NCBI GenBank assembly: GCA_012727835.1
Contig: JAAYGE010000209.1
Coordinates: 1-5,743 of the forward strand
Length of the DNA stretch: 5,743 nt
DNA from: Bacillota bacterium
GTDB taxonomy: Bacteria > Bacillota_H > UBA994 > UBA5500
Reading direction: 5' to 3'
The translations under genes and the position numbers were made by a program. Positions 1 through 5,411 of the stretch are shown in pieces (the first letter of the stretch is position 1; each line of letters opens with the position of its first letter). The notes below the pieces were generated by a model that did not search any database, had not been told where the DNA came from, and was given only the letters and a program-made list of their open reading frames with translations.

Positions 1-252
1 ATGGTAAAAATCCATCTCGAAGTCCGAATCGGGGGCGAACAAGCCCGGAACCTGCTCGCTAGTGACCCCATGGAGAAAGCCTAATTCTTGCAGAGCTGTG
101 CGCAACAATTTTTCCACATCCTGGCTCCTAGTATAGCGCCCATCCCTGATCCTGACCAATTCTTCTTTATGGTCAGCCACAATCTGCAACAACTGCCGCT
201 GCAGAGGATTAGCTTGTTCCATAAAGACATATGTATGAACAGGGGTAGGCAT
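1..252 (-). CDS. Hypothetical protein, N-terminal 84 residues, runs off the left edge
   Basis: Reading the minus strand from an ATG at 252-250 gives 84 sense codons without a stop to the window edge, so this is the 5' part of a longer gene. A perfect AGGAGG (260-265 on the plus strand as CCTCCT) lies 7 nt before the ATG, which makes a real start very likely. The product begins MPTPVHTYVFMEQANP and is hydrophilic, rich in Glu, Gln, Arg and Leu, and predicted helical around residues 12-65. There is no signal peptide, membrane segment or Cys motif in the visible part. I do not recognise the family and assign no function. It is divergent from the ThrE-type operon and shares its 137-bp upstream spacer, but no convincing promoter for this gene was found there. 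Confidence 0.75.
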   Translation of the reverse strand, partial: MPTPVHTYVFMEQANPLQRQLLQIVADHKEELVRIRDGRYTRSQDVEKLLRTALQELGFLHGVTSEQVPGLFAPDSDFEMDFYH

Positions 253-259
253 ATCCTTC

Positions 260-265
260 CCTCCT
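260..265 (-). promoter_or_regulatory. Ribosome binding site of the left-edge hypothetical gene
   Basis: CCTCCT on the plus strand reads AGGAGG on the minus strand, 7 nt ahead of the ATG at 252-250. This is a full match to the anti-Shine-Dalgarno sequence and is the main evidence that the partial reading frame is a gene. Confidence 0.8.
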
Positions 266-338
266 AAAGTACATCGTCTTTCAAGAAAGCCACCACCACC
301 CTGACAAAAGCGACTGAGACTAGCTTGGAAAGCAATTT

Positions 339-347
339 TGTTATAAT
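339..347 (+). promoter_or_regulatory. Extended -10 promoter of the ThrE/AEC operon
   Basis: TGTTATAAT is a perfect extended -10 element (TG-N-TATAAT). No good TTGACA-like -35 box lies 16-18 bp upstream, which fits promoters that depend on the extended -10. Transcription would start near 354, giving a leader of about 35 nt before the chosen start at 390. The longer reading frame beginning at ATG 348 would start directly behind the -10 box, upstream of the expected transcript start, so that start is unlikely. Confidence 0.6.
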
Positions 348-389
348 ATGCCTAGTGTACAGAAGCCCAGGATTGGAGGTGGGGTAGCC

Positions 390-1148
390 ATGCCAGAAAA
401 GATGGAGCAGCTGCTGGAACTAGGACTTTACGCCGGTTCTCTTTTGTTAGGCAGTGGTGCCGAGATCTATCGAGTGGAAAACACCATATATCATTTGCTT
501 TCGGCCTGTGGGGCAACGGATATCGACTGCATCGCTACACCGACTGCCATTCACCTGTCGGCCCACGCCTACGGACAGGTGGGTACCCGGGTTCGTCGCA
601 TACTAGAGCGCACCACCAATCTGGGACGGATTTCAGCCATCAACGCCTTATACCGCTCCCTCTCGGGCCAACAAAATGACCCGCAGGTAGTATTAGAACG
701 GCTGCAGGCCATAGAAGCTTGCACCCAAAGAAATTTGCTTAGTCTGGGTCCCTGGGCAGCTGCCCTCGGCGGCACAGCTTTCGCGACCCTATTTGGAGCT
801 CAAGGTTGGGAATTACCATCAACCGCTCTAGTTGCCTGGTTGGTATTTCAATTCTCTAGCTTTCTGCGCGGGCGGGGTCTACCCGGGCTGCTAGTCGATT
901 TTTTATGCGGATTTGTAGCCGGCCTCTGTGCCCTTTCCTTAACTCTGGCTCTACCCGGAATGCCCCATAACCGCATTATTTTAGGGGCCATTATGAGTTT
1001 GGTGCCAGGAGTATTGTTGACCTCCGGCGTTAGAGATGTATTAGCTGGCGATTTATTATCGGGTATCGTTAGAACCAATGAAGCCCTCTTCACCGCCGCC
1101 GCCTTGGCCGCCGGTGTGGGGGCCATATTAGGATGGTGGATTAAATGA
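390..1148 (+). CDS. ThrE/YjjP-family exporter subunit, N-terminal half of a split transporter
   Basis: 252-aa membrane protein of the ThrE family (PF06738, formerly DUF1212). Family members form the larger half of a two-gene transporter: YjjP with YjjB in enterobacteria is reported to export succinate, while the fused ThrE of Corynebacterium exports threonine and serine. Residues 1-115 form the soluble domain, with the conserved GSGAEIYRVE (21-30). About five hydrophobic segments follow (roughly 121-138, 144-159, 167-190, 195-212, 231-251). LVPG (204-207) and the GVRDVLAGD stretch (213-221) are typical of the family. The start at 390 is chosen because GGAGGT (375-380) lies 9 nt upstream; the earlier ATG at 348 sits against the -10 box and lacks a binding site. 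The stop overlaps the next gene's start as ATGA, so the halves are probably translationally coupled. The substrate cannot be read from the sequence. Confidence 0.88.
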   Translation: MPEKMEQLLELGLYAGSLLLGSGAEIYRVENTIYHLLSACGATDIDCIATPTAIHLSAHAYGQVGTRVRRILERTTNLGRISAINALYRSLSGQQNDPQVVLERLQAIEACTQRNLLSLGPWAAALGGTAFATLFGAQGWELPSTALVAWLVFQFSSFLRGRGLPGLLVDFLCGFVAGLCALSLTLALPGMPHNRIILGAIMSLVPGVLLTSGVRDVLAGDLLSGIVRTNEALFTAAALAAGVGAILGWWIK

Positions 1149-1594
1149 CTTTCACGCAAGTAGTTTGGCAGTTTATCATCGCCTTTATAGCTTCTACAGC
1201 TTGGGGCGTCATTTTTCGCGCTCCCCATAAGCGCATCGCCTTAGCTGGCCTTACCGGCGCTCTGGGCTGGATGGGCTGGTTATTGGCCGGGGCTTTAGGC
1301 TTAGAAATAGTGGGTCGCACTGCCCTGGGGGCTTTTGCCGTGGGTATTTCCGGGGAAATAATTGCCCGTCTCTGGCACGAACCGGCCACCGTATTCTTGA
1401 CCCCGGGTATCGTACCTCTAGTACCCGGCGTCACTATCTATTCGGCCATGCAGGCCTTCGTAGTAGGCGACTATACGGGCGGCCTCAGTTTTATCACTGA
1501 AGCCCTGTTAGCCGCCGGAGCCATCGCTGGCGGGCTAGCCGTAGCTACCGCCGTGGTACGTTCTTCCTTACTCTCCCACCGCCGAGGTGCTTAA
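1145..1594 (+). CDS. ThrE_2/YjjB-family exporter subunit, C-terminal half of a split transporter
   Basis: 149-aa, almost entirely hydrophobic protein with four to five predicted membrane segments (about 5-22, 31-50, 57-75, 86-106, 118-138). It matches the small ThrE_2 family (PF12821, formerly DUF3815; YjjB-like). The family's PGIVPLVPG motif is present at residues 87-95, followed by Tyr99 and the AMQAFVVGD stretch (101-109). It should pair with the preceding YjjP-like protein to make a complete inner-membrane exporter. The ATG overlaps the upstream stop (ATGA, 1145-1148). The weak GGATGGTGG (1131-1139) is the only Shine-Dalgarno candidate, so expression probably depends on coupling. The protein ends in a basic tail (SHRRGA), consistent with a cytoplasmic C-terminus. 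Confidence 0.87.
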   Translation: MTFTQVVWQFIIAFIASTAWGVIFRAPHKRIALAGLTGALGWMGWLLAGALGLEIVGRTALGAFAVGISGEIIARLWHEPATVFLTPGIVPLVPGVTIYSAMQAFVVGDYTGGLSFITEALLAAGAIAGGLAVATAVVRSSLLSHRRGA

Positions 1595-1596
1595 CC

Positions 1597-2493
1597 ATGA
1601 TGTTGCCATTGATGTTACCCTTATTACTGCTGATTGCCGCGGGAGCCCTTGCCCGTGTCAGTTTACAAATTGAGGCCAAGCCGCTGGCCCGCTTAACCCT
1701 CTATCTACTCAGCCCCGCTCTTATTTTTAACTCCCTCTACCATTCCCAGTTAACCGGCCCCCAATTGGGCCAGCTGGCCGGCGGCACCCTTCTATTAATT
1801 GTAACCCTATCTTTAGTATTAACTCTCCTTTGTCGTTTACTTCGCTTTCCTCTGCCTTTGGCCAGCGCCATGCAGTTGGGAGCCGTATTCATGAACGTGG
1901 GCTCCTACAGCCTGCCCATCATTGCCGCCGCCTGTGGGACTGAAGGCTTAGAACGGGGGGCCGTCATCATGGTTGTCCATCAGATGCTGATGTTCACCTT
2001 GGCCATATTTTTTGCGGCCCGTGGTACCCTCGGCCCCCAAAGGGCCTTAAGTAAAGTACTGCAGATGCCAACCGCCTATGCGGCCCTGGCCGCCCTGATA
2101 CTACGCACCTTAGGCTATCCTTTGCCCGGCTGGCTAGCGCAAGGTATATCCTTACTATGCCAGGCTTGTATCCCCATCTTTCTTCTACTATTAGGCATAC
2201 AACTGGCCGACATGCTATTCAGCCAACGCTGGTTCTTACTCACCCTAGGCACCTGTTTCAAGTTAGGTTTTGCCCCCGTAGCCGCCAATTTTCTCGCCCG
2301 CTTACTCCACTTCGATAGTCTTAGCCAGCAAGTTTTCGTGTTAGCTGCCGCTTCCCCTACCGCTGTGGTCACCACCATGTTGGCCGTAGAGTTTGATGCG
2401 GAACCGGAACTCGTTTCATCCCTAACTCTGGTCACCACTTTGCTCAGTCTCTTTAGCATCCCCCTCATTATGCAGCTTTTAGGATTAGGCTAA
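1597..2493 (+). CDS. AEC-family transporter (auxin efflux carrier/malate permease type)
   Basis: 298-aa integral membrane protein of the AEC family (PF03547), with about ten hydrophobic segments over its whole length, the usual family size. Diagnostic features are the first-half motif around NVGSYSLP (residues 100-107), which matches the family's N-x-G-x-x-x-LP element, and a C-terminal ASPTAVVTTMLA stretch followed by the closing TTLLSLFSIPL hairpin. Characterised bacterial members move malate, malonate or other small carboxylates; the substrate here is unknown. The gene starts 2 nt after the YjjB-like stop. GAGGTG (1584-1589) is 7 nt from ATG 1597 and 10 nt from the adjacent ATG 1600, so either Met could initiate. 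It appears to be the third gene of the operon starting at 390. Pairing it with a split ThrE exporter suggests a shared job in exporting organic or amino acids, which is inference. Confidence 0.87.
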   Translation: MMLPLMLPLLLLIAAGALARVSLQIEAKPLARLTLYLLSPALIFNSLYHSQLTGPQLGQLAGGTLLLIVTLSLVLTLLCRLLRFPLPLASAMQLGAVFMNVGSYSLPIIAAACGTEGLERGAVIMVVHQMLMFTLAIFFAARGTLGPQRALSKVLQMPTAYAALAALILRTLGYPLPGWLAQGISLLCQACIPIFLLLLGIQLADMLFSQRWFLLTLGTCFKLGFAPVAANFLARLLHFDSLSQQVFVLAAASPTAVVTTMLAVEFDAEPELVSSLTLVTTLLSLFSIPLIMQLLGLG

Positions 2494-2496
2494 ACA

Positions 2497-2511
2497 TGTA
2501 CACATAGTACA
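2497..2511. promoter_or_regulatory. Short inverted repeat, possible operator, upstream of the deacetylase
   Basis: TGTAC-ACATA-GTACA is a perfect 5-bp dyad around a 5-nt centre, starting 4 nt after the AEC stop codon and about 45 nt before the deacetylase start. It also contains a 9-nt-spaced direct repeat of GTACAC (2498-2503 and 2507-2512). It could be a repressor site or may be chance; no regulator can be named. Confidence 0.25.
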
Positions 2512-2519
2512 CTGCCCGT

Positions 2520-2545
2520 CCCCATATCCTAAAAGTAGATGGGGG
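2520..2545 (+). promoter_or_regulatory. Small hairpin that could mask the deacetylase ribosome binding site
   Basis: CCCCAT (2520-2525) is complementary to ATGGGG (2539-2544) across a 13-nt loop, with one more wobble pair (T2519-G2545). The right arm covers most of the G-rich Shine-Dalgarno stretch GGGGGTG (2542-2548) used by the start at 2557. The stem is short, so regulation by folding is only a possibility. Confidence 0.25.
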
Positions 2546-2556
2546 GTGTAGGTAAA

Positions 2557-3336
2557 ATGATGTTCTTTATTCCCAAGAGAAGACTACTTATATTGCCCTG
2601 TCTAGTGCTTGTCTTAGCTATCGGCTTTACCGCCAGCCGCCTTTGGGTGCCCGGTTCGGCGGGTCAAGTTATCAGTACCTTGCTGAATTTTAATCGTAAA
2701 GTCCCGATCTATTGTGTGCAAACCGATGAAAAGCGTATAGCCATCAGCTTCGATGCAGCCTGGGGTGCGGATCACACCGATGAAATACTGGCCATTCTCG
2801 ATGAATATGACATCAAAACCACATTTTTCCTAGTGGCTTTCTGGATAGAAAAATATCCGGAAGTGGCTGCCCGCATTGCCGCCGCCGGTCATGAAATCGG
2901 CAACCATAGTGCCACCCACCCGCACATGAGCCAACTTTCCAAAGAGCAAATCCGGCTAGAAATACAGACTACCCACGATCTGATCAAAGAAGTTACCCAG
3001 CAGGAAGCCATACTCTTTCGCCCACCCTTTGGCGACTAAAACAATTTACTCATCGAAACCATGGAGGAATTAGGATACCACACAATTCAATGGAGTGTTG
3101 ATTCGCTAGATTGGCGTCCCACCACACCTGAGCAAATTGTCCAGCGCGTTACCAGCCAAATTGCCCCTGGGGCCATTGTCCTCTTCCATAACAATGCGGA
3201 ACATACACCGGCCGCTTTAAGGCCCATTCTCGATTATTGCCGCCAAGAGTGCTACGAGGTGGTCCCCATCTCCGAGCTGCTACTCAAAGTAGACTATTAT
3301 ATCGATAAGAGCAATGGTATGATGCGGCCTAAATAA
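2557..3336 (+). pseudogene. pdaB: PdaB-like polysaccharide deacetylase interrupted by an in-frame TAA
   Basis: NodB-type deacetylase (PF01522) of the PdaB/YbaN sporulation group, which acts on peptidoglycan outside the membrane. Residues 10-27 form an uncleaved membrane anchor. Visible motifs: SFDAAWG (64-70, Asp66 as catalytic base), HSATH (117-121, zinc histidines) and RPPFGD (155-160); after the break come WSVDSLDW (179-186) and LFH (209-211). Codon 161 (3037-3039) is TAA where the family normally has Tyr (RPPYGDYNN-type sequence). The frame then continues through 99 sense codons to the stop at 3334-3336, and total length (259 codons plus stop) matches the 250-260 aa norm. The 160-residue product lacks the last two motifs and should be inactive. 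No Shine-Dalgarno precedes the Met at 3061, so separate restart is unlikely. The start at 2557 has GGGGGTG 8 nt upstream; the ATG at 2539 overlaps that site. A one-base sequencing error would give the same picture. The specific name pdaB is likely but less certain than the family. Confidence 0.8.
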
Positions 3337-3383
3337 TTCCCGCTTCTCCTAAGCATTATGGTTATATAAATTAGAAGTGGGAA
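3337..3383 (+). other. 3'-UTR hairpin directly after the deacetylase frame
   Basis: Starting at the base after the stop codon, 3337-3347 (TTCCCGCTTCT) pairs with 3373-3383 (AGAAGTGGGAA): 11 bp including one G-U wobble, with a 25-nt loop. The wobble is allowed only in plus-strand RNA and would be a C-A mismatch in minus-strand RNA, so it fits the deacetylase transcript. No U-tract follows, so it is not a classical terminator by itself; it may protect the 3' end. Confidence 0.4.
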
Positions 3384-3395
3384 GCGGTATAACAA

Positions 3396-3433
3396 ACGGG
3401 GCTATCGCAAAAGGCTTTTGCGATAGCCCCCGT
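3396..3433 (-). terminator. Strong intrinsic terminator between convergent genes
   Basis: Near-perfect palindrome: 3398-3413 (GGGGCTATCGCAAAAG) is the reverse complement of 3415-3430, and pairing extends to A3396-T3433 and C3397-G3432 past one bulged C (3431). On the minus strand the stem is followed by a T-rich stretch (GTTTGTTAT), so it best fits termination of the dehydrogenase operon, 63 nt after its last stop codon. On the plus strand the following bases (GACATTTATA) are only weakly T-rich, but the stem could also stop transcripts from the deacetylase. Confidence 0.8.
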
Positions 3434-3495
3434 GACATTTATAGGCCGTGGTGGACTAAAAAGCACATCCTGCTGCCCGCAAACACTACAACGAC

Positions 3496-4644
3496 TTACA
3501 CCACCGACGGTTCTCTGAACAATTCCCCACGGGCAAAACGATCTAAGCCCATGGGATCAATGGGGATTTCCAGCTCTTCTCCTAAAATACTCTGGGCCAA
3601 AAGCACACCCACCATAGGAGCGATCATGAAACCATGGCCGCTAAAACCACAAGCCAGATAGAAGCCGGGTATCTCCTCCACCGGCCCCAGAATGGGGGTT
3701 GCATCGGGGGTCATATTATAAAGGCCGGCCCACTGGCGCACCACCCGAATGTTACGTAAAGGTGGCAGCAGCCAGGTTATTTTCTGAGCCATCTCCTCCA
3801 GGAACTGCCAGGTGGATTCCATATTATATCCCGGCTTTTCCGTAGGATCGCCTAAGCCCATAATGAAGCTACCATGGGGTGTCTGCTGGCAATACAGGTT
3901 ATGGTGGAAGGACATGACCATCGGCCCCATCATCGGTTCCACCGGTTCGGTAATCAAAATCTGATGGCGTTCCGAATAGGTGGGAATCTCCAGATCCACC
4001 ATCGCCGCCACATCCTGGGACCAACCACCGGCCGCATTCACAACTACCGGTGTAGCTATAAAGCCCCGGGTGGTCTCTACCCCCTCAATGCAATCTCCCG
4101 CTCGCTTGATTGCGGTCACCTGGGTATTGGTATAGATCTCCACCCCCAGGCGGCGAGCAGCTTTGGCATAGGCATCGGTTACTTTAAAGGGGTTACAATG
4201 GCCATCGGTGGGACAAAAGGTGGCACCCATCAGCTGCTCCGTATTTAAATGGGGAACAATCTCCTTGGCCTCCGCCGGTGTTAGTAGATCCACTTGTAGG
4301 CCATGGGCCTTTTGCAGCGCCACATTCTTCTTAAATTGTTCCCAGCCGGCCTCCGTATAGGCTAAAAGTAGATAGCCACCTTGATTGAATTCTATATCGT
4401 CGTCATAGGCCAATTCCTCATTCATATTCTCAAACATGCGTACGCTGGCCATGGCCATGCGCAGGTTCATTTCCGTGCCCCATTGGGCCCGCACGCCGGC
4501 ACCGCAACGGCCGGTGGCACCACTGGCCAGATAGTTACGTTCTATCACACATATGTTGGTTAGTCCCCTCTTGGCTAGGTTGTAGGCGATGGATACGCCG
4601 TTAACCCCACCACCAATAATGACCGCATCAGCCGTTCTTTTCAC
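3496..4644 (-). CDS. pdhB: FAD-dependent amine/amino-acid dehydrogenase beta subunit (DAO family, PdhB/HcnC/SoxB-like)
   Basis: 382-aa flavoprotein of the D-amino-acid-oxidase fold (PF01266), the catalytic subunit that would oxidise a secondary amine or amino acid. The N-terminal Rossmann motif GGGVNG (11-16) is followed by the ribose-binding acid Glu35 (VIER) and SGATGRCGAGVRAQWG (41-56), typical of sarcosine oxidase beta, HcnC and proline dehydrogenase beta proteins. The C-terminal FAD-contact motif is CGFSGHGFMIAP (332-343). Length is usual. The start is the GTG at 4644-4642, because AGGAGG (4653-4658) lies 8 nt upstream; the in-frame GTG at 4653 overlaps this site and is rejected. The first 17 nt overlap the preceding gene. 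It is last in a four-gene set ordered alpha, ferredoxin, [2Fe-2S] protein, beta, as in archaeal pdhAFXB. Substrate (L-proline, hydroxyproline, sarcosine or glycine) is not settled by sequence, so the symbol is tentative. Confidence 0.87.
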   Translation of the reverse strand: MKRTADAVIIGGGVNGVSIAYNLAKRGLTNICVIERNYLASGATGRCGAGVRAQWGTEMNLRMAMASVRMFENMNEELAYDDDIEFNQGGYLLLAYTEAGWEQFKKNVALQKAHGLQVDLLTPAEAKEIVPHLNTEQLMGATFCPTDGHCNPFKVTDAYAKAARRLGVEIYTNTQVTAIKRAGDCIEGVETTRGFIATPVVVNAAGGWSQDVAAMVDLEIPTYSERHQILITEPVEPMMGPMVMSFHHNLYCQQTPHGSFIMGLGDPTEKPGYNMESTWQFLEEMAQKITWLLPPLRNIRVVRQWAGLYNMTPDATPILGPVEEIPGFYLACGFSGHGFMIAPMVGVLLAQSILGEELEIPIDPMGLDRFARGELFREPSVV

Positions 4645-4918
4645 TGGGTTCACCTCCTAAAATGGCGGCAAAGGTGACCGGCCGGCTGGGTTGCCTAAAC
4701 TTGGTCGGTGGTTGTTCTGAAATCGGCTTCCCTACCATAGCGGCTATTTCCTGCTCTATTAACGCTCGACAAGTTCGCCCTTGGCAGGGGCCCATACCCG
4801 CTCGCGAAATACGTTTTATCTCATCAAAGGTCGTATAGCCGGCACCGATCAATTGCCGCAGACGGCTCCGCGTTAGATCTTCACAACGGCAAATAATTGT
4901 AAGTTCATCGGGCTTCAT
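4628..4918 (-). CDS. pdhX: BFD-like [2Fe-2S] protein, small subunit of the dehydrogenase complex (PdhX-like)
   Basis: 96-aa protein with a BFD-like [2Fe-2S]-binding domain (PF04324). The four ligands are C10-x-C12 and C45-x4-C50 (CRCED and GPCQGRTC), joined by a helical segment with the family's GAGYTTFDEIKRISRAGMGPCQG pattern (26-47). The tail after residue 62 is Pro-rich and probably unstructured. In related enzymes this domain is either fused to the alpha subunit or separate; here it is separate and would relay electrons between flavins. The start is the ATG at 4918-4916, with GGAGG (4928-4932) 9 nt upstream. Two upstream in-frame ATGs (4954 and 4927) lack a properly spaced site. The gene overlaps the ferredoxin stop by 14 nt and the beta-subunit start by 17 nt, implying coupled translation. 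The symbol follows archaeal pdhX by gene order and is tentative. Confidence 0.83.
   Translation of the reverse strand: MKPDELTIICRCEDLTRSRLRQLIGAGYTTFDEIKRISRAGMGPCQGRTCRALIEQEIAAMVGKPISEQPPTKFRQPSRPVTFAAILGGEPSEKNG
4653..4658 (-). promoter_or_regulatory. Ribosome binding site deciding the GTG start of the beta subunit
   Basis: CCTCCT on the plus strand is AGGAGG on the minus strand, 8 nt before GTG 4644-4642. It lies inside the upstream [2Fe-2S] gene and contributes to a GTG (4653-4651) that would be too close to it to be used. Confidence 0.75.
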
Positions 4919-5411
4919 CTGTTTCATCCTCCACCTTGATATTGCGTACTTCATGGGCCAGGTCCTTAGCTACCGCCAAGTGAATAAGGGCTGTGCGTTC
5001 AAAGGCCGGCGGGCTTTGTACTCGAATAACAGTGCCGGTACCCACCGCTTGACCGGCCCGGTTGAGGGCAGTCACTACCGCGCCCGGCTGGGGCAGTGGT
5101 AAGAACTCATAGGGCATTTTTAGCAAGGCTTCCTTTTCACTGTAGGCCATATCTACTACAAAGATGGCTAAACCGGGGCAGTTAACCACGCATAAACCAC
5201 AGCCATTACACTTTTCCGCATCCAATTGGGGGCGGTCATTAATATCGGCGAAGGGTAGAATTGCTCCCCGCGGACAGGCGGTGGCGCAGGGATTGCAAGG
5301 GATGGACTGAAAGCATTCGATGATGGCCACCGGTCCCCTTTCCAAGCGCTGTTTATCGGGATAAACTTGGGCCAAATCGGCCGGAGTAGGAATTCCCGTA
5401 CTCTTAAGCAT
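4905..5411 (-). CDS. pdhF: Two-cluster [4Fe-4S] ferredoxin-like subunit with an extra C-terminal domain (PdhF-like)
   Basis: 168-aa electron-transfer subunit. Residues 33-84 form an 8-Cys ferredoxin domain: the second motif is standard, C68-x2-C71-x2-C74-x3-C78-P. The first is C33-x5-C39-x2-C42-x3-C46-P, with Ser36 where the usual first Cys would be, so Cys33 probably supplies the missing ligand. The CFQSIPCNPC wording is, from memory, characteristic of ferredoxins in this type of dehydrogenase cluster. Residues 100-168 form a conserved-looking beta-rich tail (PLPQPGAVVTAL, GTGTVIRV, AVAKDLAHEVRNI) for which I can name no domain. The start is the ATG at 5411-5409, with AAGGAG (5421-5426) 9 nt upstream; the GTG at 5417 is only 3 nt from that site. 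It overlaps the alpha-subunit stop by 8 nt and the [2Fe-2S] gene by 14 nt. The likely role is passing electrons within the complex or to an external acceptor. Confidence 0.83.
   Translation of the reverse strand: MLKSTGIPTPADLAQVYPDKQRLERGPVAIIECFQSIPCNPCATACPRGAILPFADINDRPQLDAEKCNGCGLCVVNCPGLAIFVVDMAYSEKEALLKMPYEFLPLPQPGAVVTALNRAGQAVGTGTVIRVQSPPAFERTALIHLAVAKDLAHEVRNIKVEDETDEAR

Noticed and set aside
343..348. Divergent minus-strand -10 (TATTAT) overlapping the plus-strand promoter
   Set aside because: There is no -35 partner at a suitable distance, and the leader to the left-edge gene would be long; AT-rich promoter DNA explains the match.
848..1434. Minus-strand open frames opposite the two ThrE-type genes
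   Set aside because: They are antisense to clearly conserved membrane-protein genes, are rich in Pro/Arg/Ala as expected from reversed codons, and lack ribosome binding sites.
2115..2468. Minus-strand 117-codon frame within the AEC gene
   Set aside because: It is a shadow of the AEC coding sequence, with no start signal and low-complexity Ser/Lys/Arg composition.
2504..2530. Sporulation sigma-E-like -10 (CATATCCT at 2523-2530) for the deacetylase
   Set aside because: The -10 is only partly matched and no convincing -35 lies at the right distance, so a sporulation promoter is not supported by sequence alone.
3037..3039. Recoding of the stop as selenocysteine or pyrrolysine
   Set aside because: Those use TGA and TAG. 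The codon is TAA, the expected residue is Tyr, and no recoding structure is visible nearby.
3061..3336. A separate 91-aa gene starting at Met 3061
   Set aside because: It is in the same frame as the upstream deacetylase, carries that protein's last two motifs and lacks a Shine-Dalgarno sequence; it is the back half of the interrupted gene.
3398..3430. Insertion-sequence end or attachment site
   Set aside because: The palindrome is single, sits between convergent genes and has a following T-tract; no target duplication or transposase is present.
3377..4563. Plus-strand open frames across the terminator and the beta-subunit gene
   Set aside because: They run through the terminator palindrome or antisense to the conserved flavoprotein and have no recognisable protein features.
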